From Blasia pusilla (lineage: Eukaryota; Marchantiophyta; Marchantiopsida; Blasiales), in assembly GCA_050084515.1 (NCBI GenBank), contig CM114271.1, forward strand, positions 62,868,001 to 62,932,000: 64,000 nucleotides of DNA, in the 5' to 3' direction. Every line of letters starts with the position of its first letter. Position 1 is the stretch's first letter. This document shows, one piece after another, positions 10,326 to 23,011 of this stretch. The position numbers were made by a program, and so were the translations under genes. Below the pieces are notes generated by a model that was not told where the DNA came from, ran no database searches, and saw only the letters and a list, made by a program, of their open reading frames with translations.

Positions 10326-13300
10326 CTACGCGAGTCTGCTGCGTCTGTCAGTCGAAGCAGCGATTTCCTCGTCTTTTCTCTCCGAAAGCGAGTGTTGATT
10401 CCTCTTGATGATTATGGAGCAGACTTGCACCCCTTCCCCGACGGTCAGGAAGAACCATTCAGGACCGAGTTCATCCCAGAACCCTCCTGCAGCGAACTTC
10501 TCGATCACCGGGCCCACTGGGTTCGAAATTGCCAACTGCGCGCACCAGCGAAAACGGTACTGTCAGCGTCAGATGAAAGAAAGGAGGAGTGGTCAACATT
10601 CCGAGAAGTCTCTATGGGATACGCGAACATGCCAAATAAAATGCAGCCGTCAATTTGGTGGTATTCGAGGCAACTGGACCGAGTGCCAACCAACACTCTT
10701 TTCGAGTCTGCGGGAATTAGGAAGGAATTGGCATCGGTACTTGAGCTACTTTCCTTTTATGCTGGATAGACGGGATTCATTTCGCGATCGTGCTAAATCC
10801 ATGATTTACTTAGCGAGAGGCTTTGCTTCAAACCTGAATATCTCGTTTCTTGAGGGCATTGTTGAGTTCTTCGAAAGCGTGGATCCCTGCTGTGTCGATA
10901 CTCATCACAGCTGCCAGCAAGTCACACAAAATCAGTAGAAGTCACTCAGGTCGTCTTTGATTTCATCAACTCCGAAATTTGCAGCCCCTGTCTGCGTTAC
11001 AGGCCAATAATAACGATAAGGGAGCACGAGGAGCTTCTATTTGAAGTATTCTAGACGGTAAACAAGTTCGTAGTTGTATTCCTTGATAGATTGAAGTGGA
11101 ATACTTACGAGCCATCTCTAAGATCACGAACTGGATACGCATTCCACCGTTTTCCTCGATACTGTCCTGTTGGTCGTTGACGTATCTCAGAATTCTGTTG
11201 TGAACCAACAACTCCAAATCAGTTCCCCCAAAAATAAACGAAGGTCACCGTTTCTTCTAAAAAGGGCGGTTCGTCGCAACATGTCAGGGTGGACAAGTGA
11301 TATGTATACGATTAGACGATTACGAGTCATGTATTTTAAACAAGGTCCCTCATCTCAGTAATATTCCGAAACTAGCGGCTGCAAGGTACACGTATGAGTA
11401 TTTAAATGGACGGGATGTACGAGTATAGAAATAAATTTAAAGAAGTTTCATTCAGTCTTTTTTTAAGCAATCGCCGGTCTCAAGCTGGAGATGTGCGTTA
11501 CTTCACGGAATCCTCGGTGGCTATGGAACACTTCCAAGTCCACAAAATGGAGAAAGACTCGGCGCACAAGCTAGGGCTAGTCTCGATCGAGTCGTCAGAG
11601 GTTGGTGTGGGCTTTGACATACCTCTCACGGATGTAGTTTGAGTTGGAGAAGTAGACGGCAGCGTCGATTCGCACGATAAGAATCCCAGGTTCTGTTGTT
11701 GCATTGGGGTACTGCTCGATGTTGCGATAGACGGAAGTTCCAGGAATATTACCCAACACTGCTGTATGGGGCCTCGTCACATGGAGCAGGATTTTTCCAA
11801 ATGAGATGATAACCTGCAACCATTCAACGGTGTTACGTTAGCTTGTGTAATGGATTCGTGCCCCTGTGACTTACACCGAGGCCGGGAATATACCGCCATA
11901 CAAATGGAATGTGATTTGAGTATAAAAAAACGACGGGAGATTCAAATAGTGTATACCACTGTTGTCTCATGATTTTAAGTTATTTATCCTTTTGGCCCTG
12001 AAGGCTTCCGAAGTTTAAGCATTCGATCTTTTTCAATTCCTATGTTTGGGAGGAGTCCTCCTTTCAGGTTCTCTTTGGAGCTACAGACCCCTGCCCTCAG
12101 ATCGAGGCCTATGCATGCAAAACTTAAGTGTGGGCCCAACAACCTTGACGACAGTGTGTTTTCGTCAGCGCCGACCGGGTCCTCCGAGAGGAAAAGAGAC
12201 ATGGAAGGTCCAACATAGAAGAGACACGGCAGTACACATCATCCTCAAGAAAATTCGATGTGACCGAAATACGTCGACTAGAGGTACCTAGCATCGCAGG
12301 GCGGAGCACGCCGCTCTGAAAACTGAACATCAGTACGTGTGAAAAACGAATTTTTTGAGACGGGGACGTGAGGATGGAACATATACCGCCACGAGAAGAC
12401 CAATTTCGACGGAGACGAAGAAGACGCCGAGAAACGCTCCCAGAAGAACCAGGAAGTCCACCTTATCGGTCTTCCAGACGAGGTGCGCAGCCCGGAAGTC
12501 AATGAGGCTGAGTACGGCTGAAATGATGATTGCAGAGAGGATACAATTTGGGGTGTAGTGGAACAACGGCGTCAGTACGAGGAGTGTGATGAGCACTACT
12601 GTTGCCATCACAATATTCGCAAATGCTGTGTGTACGCCAGCCTGATAGTTCACGGCGGATCTAGAGAAGGAACCTGCAGTGTAAATGTGAAAAAACCCAC
12701 TATTAGAATTGTGCAACAAAACGAAATACAGTTTTTTTCGCAATTAGTTACATACACAATCAGCCAACATCCCACACGTCAGTAACGACATGCTATGGCC
12801 ATTTGGGCTGAATTGCAATCACAGATCTATACTCTCGAACTAGCTACAGTTTCGCTCGAATGCCGACTTGGCAAACTGGACACTGCATATGCCAACTTGG
12901 CTAGCTAGCAGTGCAACACGGTTAGATAGACCGTGCAAAGATTCTTAATTGAAGTGGTGGAGTTAAAATGCAATCCGATCTGGTTCCCAATCTCCAAATC
13001 CAGTGCGTGCCGCCGTCATCGTGAGCAATGACTTTTGAACTCGATCTGGCCTCACCAAGTGACAGAAGGTATGTATAGTTTCAGTCGGCGATCGGCAGGC
13101 AACGGGTGATGATGGTATGCATTTATGGCCTAGCACGAGCTTTAGCGTGGTGCCAAGCTACACGGAAGTACATGATTAGCCTTTCAATTCATGCCGTGTC
13201 TGCTGTGATCGTGATCTGCTGGATAGGACCTGTCCTTCGCTCAAGTCGACTCACTCCCGCTTATTGCCAGACGCAGAATTATTGATTGATTGGACACGCG

Positions 13301-15946
13301 TTTGACATTTAAATATAGCTGCTCGAAATAAACATGGGTAAGACGAATTGTGCACCAGGAACTCCGGACGCATACCTGTAGCCACGTAGCAGGAAGTAAA
13401 GGACCCGGCGATGTTCATGGTGCCGATAGCGATCATCTCCTTGTTGCCATCAATGTGATAGTCCTTCAAGGAGGCAAATGTCCGTCCGATTGCCACTGCT
13501 TCCTGTAAAGCGCAACAAATTTATGAGTCAAGAGTGACCGTTGAGATAATCAACGCGTGTAGAATAATTTCCTTTTAGAACTTCCCCGCCAAAATTGTAC
13601 AGATTTCTACTCCGAACACTTTGTGAGCTTTCCAAGGCACGTAGATTTTACATAAGAGGAAGCGGAGGTAGGGCGAGCGATTACCGTCAATCCTACGAGG
13701 CCGCAAACAACGCCAATTTTGAAACCCGTTGCTAAGTACTTTCCGGACCAGTAAATCTCATGGAGCGAAGATGGATTGACTCCCTGCTTGATTTTCCTCA
13801 CAATCTTGACACCGTGTTTATCAAGACGAGTGACATACACGAACAGGGTGGCCAGAATTACTGATAACAAAGGCGCGATGGCTGCGATCCAGAACAGCTT
13901 CTTTTTCCATTGACCCTGGAAAATTGTCAATTGCAAGTCAGCGGGCTCCGTTCATCTCCCCCCATATCAATTCCACACGATGTTATAAACTTACGAGAAT
14001 ATTCACAGTAACTGAATCCAGCCATTTCACATGTATTCCATTTCGCATTGTCTTCAAGAAGGGAGTACAACTTTAATTTGGTTACGGGAGGGATTCTTGA
14101 TTATGCCACAAGACACTAGAGTAAGTGTTTTACTTTGGGTACAATAGGTACAAAGCTATCGCTAGAATGCGGATTGCATTAGATCATGAGTAACAAGGAG
14201 AACATGGTGTACTGAATTAACCAATATCTCGAGAGTGAATTGGCAAAGATTGTTCAAAAAATTGAGGGAGTCCCTAGATCAAGCGCAATCTTAGCATAGT
14301 CCTGAATTCAGAAAAACGCATATTTACAAGTGAAATATCCCGGAGACAGGCTAGTTTTAAGACTTACAATTTTCTTTGTGATGATGAGGATCGTGAGGAA
14401 GAAGAGCCCAATGCAGATAGTCTCCCAGTTCCACTGCAATTCAAGACACAGCCGAAGAAAAAAATCAATCTAGCACTTTTGGAGATGTCCCAACGTTTTA
14501 CCAAATCAAACACTCATGCTGACCGATGTTGAAAAAACTTGAAGGTGATCCATCCCCAGATCAGAAAATTCAAGGCGGGCTGAAAGAATACCTGGTCGAT
14601 GTTTGTCCACACGGATCTCATCACAGACACGAAGTCAGTTTTGGTGGTAAAATTTGTGATTCCAAGCAGACCTTTCAACTGCTGGAGACCGATCGTGATT
14701 GCCGCTCCGGACATAAAGCCAATGATTGCAGCGTGTGACAGAAAGTCGATGATGAATCCAAGCCTGCTCACGGGGATAAGTCGGTGAATCACATGTCGTG
14801 TATAATTAAATCCACATCTACCACGCATGATGGATCTCAACCCCTAACCTTGTTAGTATGCACACGTATGTCACACAAATTAAGGATAGTACTAGAGTAC
14901 AGCAACAATTTTCTTCAAAATCCAACCGGCCGATGCATTGAAAATCGAGACGGTTTATCACACACCTGAAAACACCAAGGCCAGCTTGGACAACTCCAGC
15001 GAAAAACGTCGCTGTTAAAGCAAGCCGCAGGTACTCATGTTTATTCGTTTTGGGATCGATTTCATCTTTGAGCAGTTGGCCCATCAGGATTGACACAACT
15101 GCAACCGGCCCGATGGCAATATGCCTGGAGCTTCCAAGCACGGCATACACCAGCGGTGGTACAAAGCTGGAATCTACAGGTATGCGTATGCAACAAACTC
15201 TATTGTCAAGTCATGCACAATAGCAGCAACATTTCTCGCTCACTTCAGTGTCGTGTCAAAGAATCATACGACGTAGTCTGTCACAGCTCTAAAATAAAAT
15301 AATTAGAGGAAATCTACTTGTTCAGCTAATTGCGTTGCTAGCTCCACATGTCCAGAACTTACATAGACCATGGATGGGATCCAAGTTGGCTAGTTTTGCG
15401 TAACCAAGATCCTGCACAAGAACAATGCGCGCTCTTCCAGTGAGTGCTTGGAAGGGCATGAACTTAGTAATACTGCTTGAATTGGATGACAGTCTAGTAA
15501 GAATAGTGAGCACGAATAAGAATAGACGGACTCCACTTGTACTACTGATGGATATATGGTTACGGGGTTTGAACTTTCCTGAAAAATTTTAAGCATGTTT
15601 AAAAACGACAATGAAGATTTTATACCTGCGGAACAGCGAGGCTAGCGATCGTCAAGCCGGCAATTATGTCTCCCTTCAAATGTTCCTTAAACTTGTACTT
15701 CGGGAGCCAGTCGAGAATTGGGAAAATGTAGCGGATACCCGCCAACCACTTCTTTCTCCCAGTTTGGCCCTTAAAGTGGCGCAATGGATCATCGGGAAAG
15801 AATGTTTCTTTCACCGTGTCTCTGATCTGAATTCTCAAGCTCACAGGCGGAGGAATCGCCACATTGTGATACGAAGATCTATCCAACCCGTCGACGTCCA
15901 TATTCGGTCGTCGAATATGAATATGCCCTCCTTCCGGGTTTGTCAT
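10326..15946 (-). CDS. Plant-type sulfate transporter (SLC26/SulP family), 12 exons, apparently intact
   Basis: Exons on the minus strand: 15946-15626, 15411-15363, 15173-14966, 14763-14592, 14433-14368, 13915-13685, 13502-13376, 12673-12387, 11813-11623, 11194-11109, 10910-10834 and 10535-10326. All introns are GT-AG, phases match, and the sum is 2,025 nt, or 674 aa plus stop, the usual SULTR length. Residues 1-107 are the cytosolic N-terminus and first membrane part ([16 protein letters not shown]). SulP landmarks include [62 protein letters not shown] and VEIGLLVAV. The STAS domain (about 528-650) carries SIDTAG, with the conserved threonine near 586, and [13 protein letters not shown]. 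The family moves sulfate with protons across the plasma or an organelle membrane. Which SULTR group it belongs to cannot be told by eye. The ATG at 15946 is chosen because it opens the frame shortly before the conserved part. Confidence 0.93.
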
Positions 15947-16240
15947 CTCGCGCTGGAGTCTGCCTGCAGACTTACAATCAAACAGTCAAGAGTGCCGTCT
16001 ATACTTCGGGGCGCAGGTTGGAATTCTACCCTGATCTGAGGCAGTCGACTGATAAATTTCAGTATCAACTTCCCGCCGCTCCGCTGATCAAATAGACCTG
16101 GGGAGAGCTGCTGGGAGCTCATAAAGCCCAATCTTCCGTTTGCACGCAAGTGGGCAGTGCACCCTCGCAGATCCTCATGGTGGTCATGACATGATCCCTA
16201 AATTCCAGGTTCACGCACCTCCCTGAATGTATTCAATACG

Positions 16241-16250
16241 TATATTATAC
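16241..16250 (-). promoter_or_regulatory. Possible TATA box of the SULTR gene
   Basis: The minus strand reads GTATAATATA about 295 bp before the SULTR ATG, a plausible distance if the 5' untranslated region is about 260 bp. It is only a composition match; no other promoter element supports it. Confidence 0.2.
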
Positions 16251-17104
16251 ACCGTAATCAGAACAAAATCCCCAAAATACAGAGGCGACGAAGCTCAATA
16301 CAGAGGGAAGCACAGGGCCAAGATCAGTACACGGGAACAAAAATCAAAATACGTGGATAGAATCGTACTGGTTAATAGTTTTTTACTCGTTTTTGGACAG
16401 ATTTGACAGGAGAGCGAGTTGGCAATATGCTACGGGTGTAGAAGAACAAAAGTAACGCGTTCGTTCTATGAACGGCGTGTCGGTTTCGGGAGTCTTAGCT
16501 CTATCCCTTCCCGCACAATCTGGAGGGCGGAATGCCAAAACGCACTCCATCAAGCGTTAAAAGAGAAGGCGGAGGAGGAAAAGTGCCGCGCTACACTTCC
16601 CGAGTCCCCGCCGGCCTGCTATACATACGCAGAGTCTGGAACTTCCACGAGAATCCACCACAAGAACCACACATAAGGGATTCAAAGAAGAAATTTCAAA
16701 ATAAAGATCAAGAAAGTGAGATGCATACCAGTTTCGACCTCGCGCAGAAGAATAATGGTGTCGCATAAACGCAACCAAAGTATACCTTTTCACCATCGTC
16801 TCTTTGGAAAAATAAAAATAAAAATTTAGAAGCCTGCTTCAGAAACGCACCCAGCACCTTTCTTGTAACAAGGCGAGCGTCAGGTGGCTGGCGTAGGCTG
16901 GTCCCATCTCTTAATCGAGATAGGATTAGAGTGCACCTCATCGCGGATTCCAGCGAAATGACTCACTGCCCCATCCTCCAATACAAAGTCGGAATCCACT
17001 GACCGTCAAGCCATTAGGGCGCTCGCAGAGCTGAACTCACGGATGGACAAAAAGATCTGGAGCACAACAGCGAAGTGGCGGAAGGGCGGTGTACAGTGGA
17101 TTCC

Positions 17105-17159
17105 ACGTTATAGAATCGGCGCCGCAGGGTACGCACCTGCGGCGCCGATTCTATAACGT
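17105..17159. repeat. Perfect hairpin, 24-bp arms, 7-nt loop
   Basis: The arm ACGTTATAGAATCGGCGCCG plus CAGG (17105-17128) is followed by GTACGCA and its exact reverse complement (17136-17159). The arms are GC-rich in the centre. No gene or repeat family explains it. Confidence 0.9.
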
Positions 17160-18229
17160 CCGCACAACCCTGGTCCCTGGCCCTCGGGGTTCTAGCCACC
17201 GGTAGTCAGTCCGCAGCTGTCCGCAATCACTGAGTTATCGCCAGGTGGTAACACTTCCACGGTTCCACCTGTGTTTCGGTGGCATTGTATCGAGCGTGCT
17301 TCTAATTCTTTCTAATTCATATCCGATTGCTGCTCATGATCTGGAGTCTCGCCCACTCATTAATCATAAACGACGTAAACAGTGTACAGTAGCACCTCAC
17401 CTCCACGTGTGACCTCATCCTCTATGCTTTGTCCACTAGATTCATGCGTTGACTTTCAGTATTCAGACCAAAGTGACCAAACCACCTCGACCTGCCTGCG
17501 GTAGCGAAAGCGCAATCGCAAGTAGGCAGCTACGTCATCGGGGCTGAATCATTCTGTCGCTGAAGAAGGACACGAATCGTCACTTTTTACTCAGGATGCA
17601 TCCGAACCGAGCGTTCGATGGGACTTCCCGTTCACGAAAGCAACTTACCATCCGGTGACTCGGAGAACGGGCTCCCACATGGGTTCCAACTTCCAAGTGT
17701 CGGAAGTCCCTATTGACGAGCACGGGTTACGCTGTATGACCCCCGAGAAAGGGCCCGAAGAAATATTCTCCCATGGTGTTTCATTCGAGAAAAGGAACCA
17801 GAAATGAAGGAAGGAAGGAAGGAAGGATTTGCCCTGAAGTACGACATCGATCAAACAGAAACTTACGCTCGTAGCGCTGACCATCATCTCCGAGTGAGCC
17901 CTCGAGAGTGCATCACAGCCTATAGGTTGACATTATGTGCTCATGTCGTAGAACCGAAAAAAAATTCTCTGATTCTTCGGGACGTGGATTCCCTTTCCCT
18001 TCAGTGCATGCATGACAAACCAGACCCATCGTTGAACTTTGAACGGAAGATGCGGAGCTGTAGTATTACGCGTGGCACTTTTATGGCAAAGGGTTCTAGT
18101 GAAGACGGTGAAGCCCAAGTAAGTTCTCTAAAGTACAGCTTACCCTAGTCGGTGCTGGATGGTCAAGCATATCGCATCCACGGAACATCTTCTCTCCCTT
18201 GTGCGCCTGCATGAGTATAAAGATGCACT

Positions 18230-18310
18230 TCGATAAAAACGAGTGATGGAAAACCCATCGGGAATACAAAAGAGTCAAAACCTGAAGGCCACAACAAGAC
18301 CAGAAAAGGA
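18230..18310 (-). repeat. LINE-like 3' tail fragment
   Basis: The minus strand reads TTTTGTATTCCCGATGGG then TTTTCCATCA. Matching stretches on the same strand lie at about 29096-29180 and 32518-32590. Wording of this kind is common near the end of plant LINE reverse-transcriptase regions and in their 3' untranslated regions. No RT domain is attached here. Confidence 0.35.
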
Positions 18311-19646
18311 AGAATGAGCACGACGCGGAAGGAATACTCCGTTTCGAGCAAGAATTTTATGAACACGGCGACAGACGACGAATTTATTCGGAAAGCCCGG
18401 AACTTCCGCTTTGCTGAGCTTTCCGCATGACAGTGTTCCTATGCGTTTCTACGTTTGCTTGGAAACCTCCATAATGCGGACGTCTAGGTCCAATCTCAAA
18501 AAATTTAGGTGACCCTTGACCATTCTTCACGTATCCATGCCCGTTATGCACATTTTAAAAAGTATTTAAAATATCGATTATGTGAAAATAAACCTAGAAA
18601 ATTTTTTTAATTTGTTGTAAAAATGAGAAGAATGCATGATAAAATATGCCAGCATCACTTGGTGCGCCTCGTTGATTTTCTTCCACGATTCTTTAATTTA
18701 AATATTTCAAAAACATTTTTTCCTGTCCTTTAAAAAAAGTATCTTAATTTTTTTAACGTAAAGAAAAACATGTATGTTGTAATTTCATACATGTCCTACG
18801 TGTCAATAGTGTAAGTTCATCTTTGTACTTTAGTTTAAGACAGGATATCCTATTTTGACGTGCATTCATTAAAGATGGTTCTCCCAACACAAGAACGGTT
18901 CCCCTCGAGTAGGTCTAGTAGTTCATTGAATCGGTGCACGGCTCGTTCTAGTGTCTCACCTTTTCTCGGGTGGTTTTCTTACTGAACTCAAGAAATTTCG
19001 ACGTAAGAACTTACGGAACATGTTACGACACTTCACTACGTATTGTTTCCACGGGAAAAAGGGAATGATGGTTTTCAAAGGAGAAAGGCTTCTTCTCCTG
19101 CTCACAATTTTGGATTAATTTATGAGATTATCAATATCCTTCTAGTATCTTTTATCTTTAAAAATTTGAGAAACTACAGCGAGACTTTAAGAAAATGTAA
19201 CTATAATCTAAAACTCATAGATTTTATTGCGATCGGGTGTTTCTAATGGACACTCTTCGTGAGTGGAGGGTGGTCGGTGGAGTAGGGATCATATACGTGA
19301 GGGCGGCTGAGATAAGTTCGTTTCACAATTTTCTGAAACAGGTAGTGGGGGGATTGGTTAGACCTGTAACTGAGTCTTTCCTCCGCGGTCTCCCGAGTTC
19401 TGCAGGACAAGTCCACCGAGTGACTTCATTGCCGTGCTGCACGTACTCATTTCCGCAAGGGCGTAAGTGGAGACTCGAGATTGGCTTTGGGCAAAAGTTA
19501 CTTACGCCGACACTCATCTAAATGATGGTTTATCCGATGGTCACGTAGTTTTTTGTTTTCTTTTCGTACTTAATGAAATGGAAGCTTGTTGTTCGAGAAT
19601 TTCGCTTGTGCCAGTACTAGCTGCTCTTGCGGTTGTAGGGTGGAAG

Positions 19647-19840
19647 GCCATAGTTTGTCCCGGAAATGCATTCAATGCGCGTAGGGTAGCGCCTACCTCG
19701 AGCTGGGTCGGGCCCAGGTTTTAGGATCGGGTGCCCCAGGATGGGGAGGTCGCGACGGACGCCTTCGAGAGACGGACAGCGCGTTGCGGACGGCGGGAGA
19801 CGGACGGGACGGGAGGGATGGACGACGTCCGTTCTTGACG
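19647..19840 (+). repeat. MULE left terminal inverted repeat
   Basis: Pairs with 28690-28909 in reverse. The outer 70 bp or so are near identical; further in, the left arm has one GGGGAGGTCGCGA block and then GACGG-rich sequence. It lacks four bases at the tip compared with the right arm. Confidence 0.85.
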
Positions 19841-20040
19841 GCGTACGTTCTTGACGGCGTACGTTCTTGACGGCGTTAGGGCTCTCGCGGGGGGTTAGGG
19901 CGTTGTTCGCTCACCGAACGCTCACCTTTGCTCGGCTCTCGTTCTCGTTCGATCTCGTTCTCGTTCGCTCGTTCTCTTCTGCTCGGGTCTTGTTTGCTCG
20001 GCTCGGCTGCTCGGCACCTCTGCTCGGCTCTCGGCACCTC

Positions 20041-20208
20041 TGCTCGGCTGCTCGGCTCTCCTTCACTCACCTCTGCTGAATGAGTGCTCTCTCCGGTATC
20101 GTTCGCTCACCTCTGCTCGGCTGCTCGGCTCTCCTTCACTCACCTCTGCTGAGTGAGTGCTCTCTCCGGTGTCGTTTGCCCACCTCTGCTCGGCTTCCTC
20201 TCTCTCTG
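20041..20208. repeat. 73-bp tandem repeat, two copies plus a partial third
   Basis: Units are 20041-20113 and 20114-20186, differing at about five positions, and a third unit starts at 20187. The unit starts TGCTCGGCTGCTCGGCTCTC and lies in a CTCGG-rich stretch (19880-20270) just inside the MULE left end. Subterminal tandem repeats are common in MULEs. Confidence 0.85.
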
Positions 20209-21308
20209 CTCTCCTTCGCTCGCTCGCTTGATTCTCTCTCCTACCACTGCCGCTTCCAAGCAAGCAAGCAACTCCCAATTCAAAAAGAATGCCGCCGAGC
20301 TGGCGATTTCCACCGGGCTGGCGACAACTATCGGCATCCGGATAGGACTGATTTGCTGGATATAGACTGATATATTTAGACTGGATATAGACAACTTCTT
20401 GTGATGGCAAGTGTCATCATGAAATGTTAAAACTCAATCACGACTCATTTGGAAGATAGTGTTGGGTAAAGGCGTAGGCTGCTATTAATTTCAAGTCCAT
20501 TCTCAGGCGTGCTTATGTGTGGGCAGTTGATTCAAAGTTTAGTTATATAGTACGACCTCTAAATCCAACTGTGTGTGGAGCGAGGTATAGCTACCACCTT
20601 TTGTTGATTTCAATCCAACATTGGTTGGAATTGCTATCCCTCCTGATTATTGTGGGTTGTGGATATGTTTGAGTGTGTTGCACTCGTACAACAACACTAG
20701 GATTCAACAGGCTTCTGCTCATACCATAAACTTAGAACCCTCAATATCTAGTGTGAACAGAGAGGACAAACCCATACTGTCACAAATTCTGATGGTTTGA
20801 CTTTGAATTCTAATCTCATCCCCTTTATTTCCTTGAACTTCAGGGGCCTGGACCTGTCAGCCAAAAAATCTGGTCTTCTTGCCGGCACTAGAATGAGTAG
20901 AATCACATCAGGAATTGCCATGCAGTTTGGCTGTAAGACCATGTATTCCACTTCCAATCCACTTTGGATGTGCCTTGTAGATGTTGAAACAATGAGAATT
21001 GAATGGGACTCCAAAACTGTTTCACCACATAATTTATGACTCTGAGGTCTAACCTGAATTACCATGTGTTTCATATGAAGTTGACCATCTTGGATTAGCA
21101 TAAATCATATTTGGCCTGTACTACCTCATGCACAGGAAGAATGGCCCTTCTTTAGTGTACAGGAATGCCATATCGTTGTTTGTGACTTGTGTAGGTTACT
21201 TGCAAGTCGGAAACATCCTCTCTGGGCAGTTTTTTTTTGACATGATGCTTTTTGAATTTCTTCTTATTTTGAGGGTTCTCAGAAGCTTGTTGAATTTTCT
21301 TGGAAGTG

Positions 21309-21364
21309 AACATTGCTACCATCTCACTAACTTCATATGCAGTTAGTGAGATGGTAGCAATGTT
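21309..21364. repeat. Perfect hairpin, 24-bp arms, 8-nt loop, inside the MULE
   Basis: AACATTGCTACCATCTCACT plus AACT (21309-21332), loop TCATATGC, then the exact reverse complement (21341-21364). It lies just upstream of the plus-strand MULE gene. Confidence 0.9.
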
Positions 21365-21420
21365 TAGTGTATGGGCTTTATAATAGCCTTCCTTCATTCA
21401 TTTATGTTCCGCCTTATGCA

Positions 21421-23011
21421 GGGAACCAGGCTACCCCATCTGCAGCCAACTTGCGTCTGCGAGGCACCGTGCAGCAACGCTGGGCTCATCGTAGAAAACA
21501 GAAGAAGGCTGCTCTCTTCAATAAAGCGAAGGAGCATTCCAAACGGGCAGCGGGCCCGTTTGTACCTATGCCCATTTTTCTAGATCTTTTTATTTCTTTT
21601 GAGGGCTATAGGACAGAAGAACACGATCATACCTCTTGGGCAGGTTTAGCTAGGATACATGAGTATGAGAAGGTCCGAGAGGAGTTAGAGGGTGCCCTTG
21701 TGTGCCCTACCACCATTGTGAGGGGATGGATTGAATTAGGCCGCAGGCTCCTCCCTTCTACTATCCCTGTAGATAGAGCTCGGCGTTCCACCTACTGGAG
21801 ATACCTAGCTGCTTTCCATCATCTAGCTGCGGTGTGGATCATGGATAGACAGGAACCGTATCGATGGGATGCTGGAGCCGAAACCAGGCAGCATCAGGTT
21901 GAACATTCCCTGCATGTTCTAGATGAAATGCGCCGAGCACAAAGGCATGCATGGTACATCAGTGAGGAGTACTACCTCCCACGCTTCAAGTTTAACTACA
22001 AGATCTGGAAAGAGAAGAGTAAACCTAATATTCTTGCCAAGTTGAGGGACAAAGTCTCTCGCATGTATGTGGATGGAGTCGGCTGCTCCCTTGCTGATGC
22101 GGTTGTCCGGGTATAGTGCTGCTTCATTTCATGCAAATTTCTCAGTAGGAATTGTTGAAGAGTTGTGAGTTCATGATTTCCCATTGTATCCCTTGTAATT
22201 CCGCATTGTCTCTGACAAGTTCTAGATGTGCAAGGTGGCCTGGATGTGGAAATCATAGATTCTAGTGACTCTGACTGTAGTGATACATATCTCCCAAGTC
22301 CCCAACCCACCACGCATAGTACCCGGCGCCATGTGATACAGGAGGAGCAGGCGCCAACTGAGGGTGGTGAGGAGGGTATTGCGGGAGATCATGTCGAGCT
22401 GAGTGAGGAGGATACTGTTTTGATTCAGAGGCGGAGGAGACCAACAACGCTTTGGACACGTAATGTGTGTGGTGAAAAGGTGCAGAAGCGAGGTAAGGGT
22501 GCGGTAGGATCTCAAAAATCCCGCCGACTGAACCCCGGAAGTTGACGTCAAACTGGGTGATTCTAGCCGGGTCATGGATATTCATGGGCCAAGTGATGAA
22601 GGCCCAATTGAAGACTTGCATACCCCCGATGAAGTGGTCTTGCAGGCGGATCCACAAATCATGGAGCCAGCACCCAAGGGCATGACTAAAGAAGAAAAAT
22701 CCCGAAGGAGGAGGATGATGATGGCTTCACAACTGGTGTCTTGCATTCTGCTCAATTCTGTCGATGATATTTTTTATTGTATGTCTTCGGACCATGTCCA
22801 CTAATTGTGCTTGTGTTGATATGTTGTAATGTGTTCAGAATCCTGCAAATGGGACTCTCAAGGACCGGGGCATGGACCTTGAAGACCCTTTGGTCTTACC
22901 TTCGCAGGACAGTATTGAAGGGATTAGTGCCGACGAATTTCAGGCCACACCTTTACCCGAGTTCTGCACTCCAGCATTGCGGCCTCTGGATGGCATGTCT
23001 CTAAATCCTTG
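21421..23011 (+). CDS. Second MULE gene, unknown protein with SUMO-interaction-like motif
   Basis: I do not recognise the family. A long open exon begins after TTATGCAG near 21421 and runs to about 22110. It encodes a basic start (RWAHRRKQKKAALFNKAKEH) and a helical, Trp- and Arg-rich body (YWRYLAAFHHLAAVWIMDRQ). A second likely exon, 22226-22492, gives VEIIDSSDSD, which resembles a SUMO-interaction motif, followed by acidic and Arg-rich stretches. Further acidic exons lie at about 22564-22735 and 22838-23011 (ends ...RPLDGMSLNP, stop). Splice phases between exons were not all resolved, so the model is approximate. It converges with the transposase, as accessory MULE genes can, but it could equally be a captured host gene. 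Confidence 0.4.

Larger units (their letters stand above)
16260..19638. other. Region upstream of SULTR, no gene recognised
   Basis: Short frames occur on both strands, but none has family motifs or splice structure. The stretch contains the 24-bp-arm hairpin at 17105-17159, a short LINE-like tail near 18230 and an AT-rich part at 18540-18850. 16260-16450 may contain the SULTR promoter and 5' untranslated region. Confidence 0.4.

Noticed and set aside
10392-10938. Long open frames on the plus strand (125 and 177 aa)
   Set aside because: They overlap the last two SULTR exons and introns on the other strand; the minus-strand reading has STAS motifs and valid splice sites.
12330-12785. Plus-strand frames opposite SULTR exon 8
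   Set aside because: Antisense shadows of a membrane-protein exon; no motifs.
14520-14591. Open continuation of SULTR exon 4 past NIDQ
   Set aside because: A GTATTC donor follows NIDQ directly and the next exon resumes with [12 protein letters not shown] in phase; the extension does not fit the family.
15363-15411. The 49-nt open piece might be intron sequence rather than an exon
   Set aside because: It has both splice sites, keeps frame and supplies the [16 protein letters not shown]-type stretch expected of sulfate transporters, so it was kept as exon 2.
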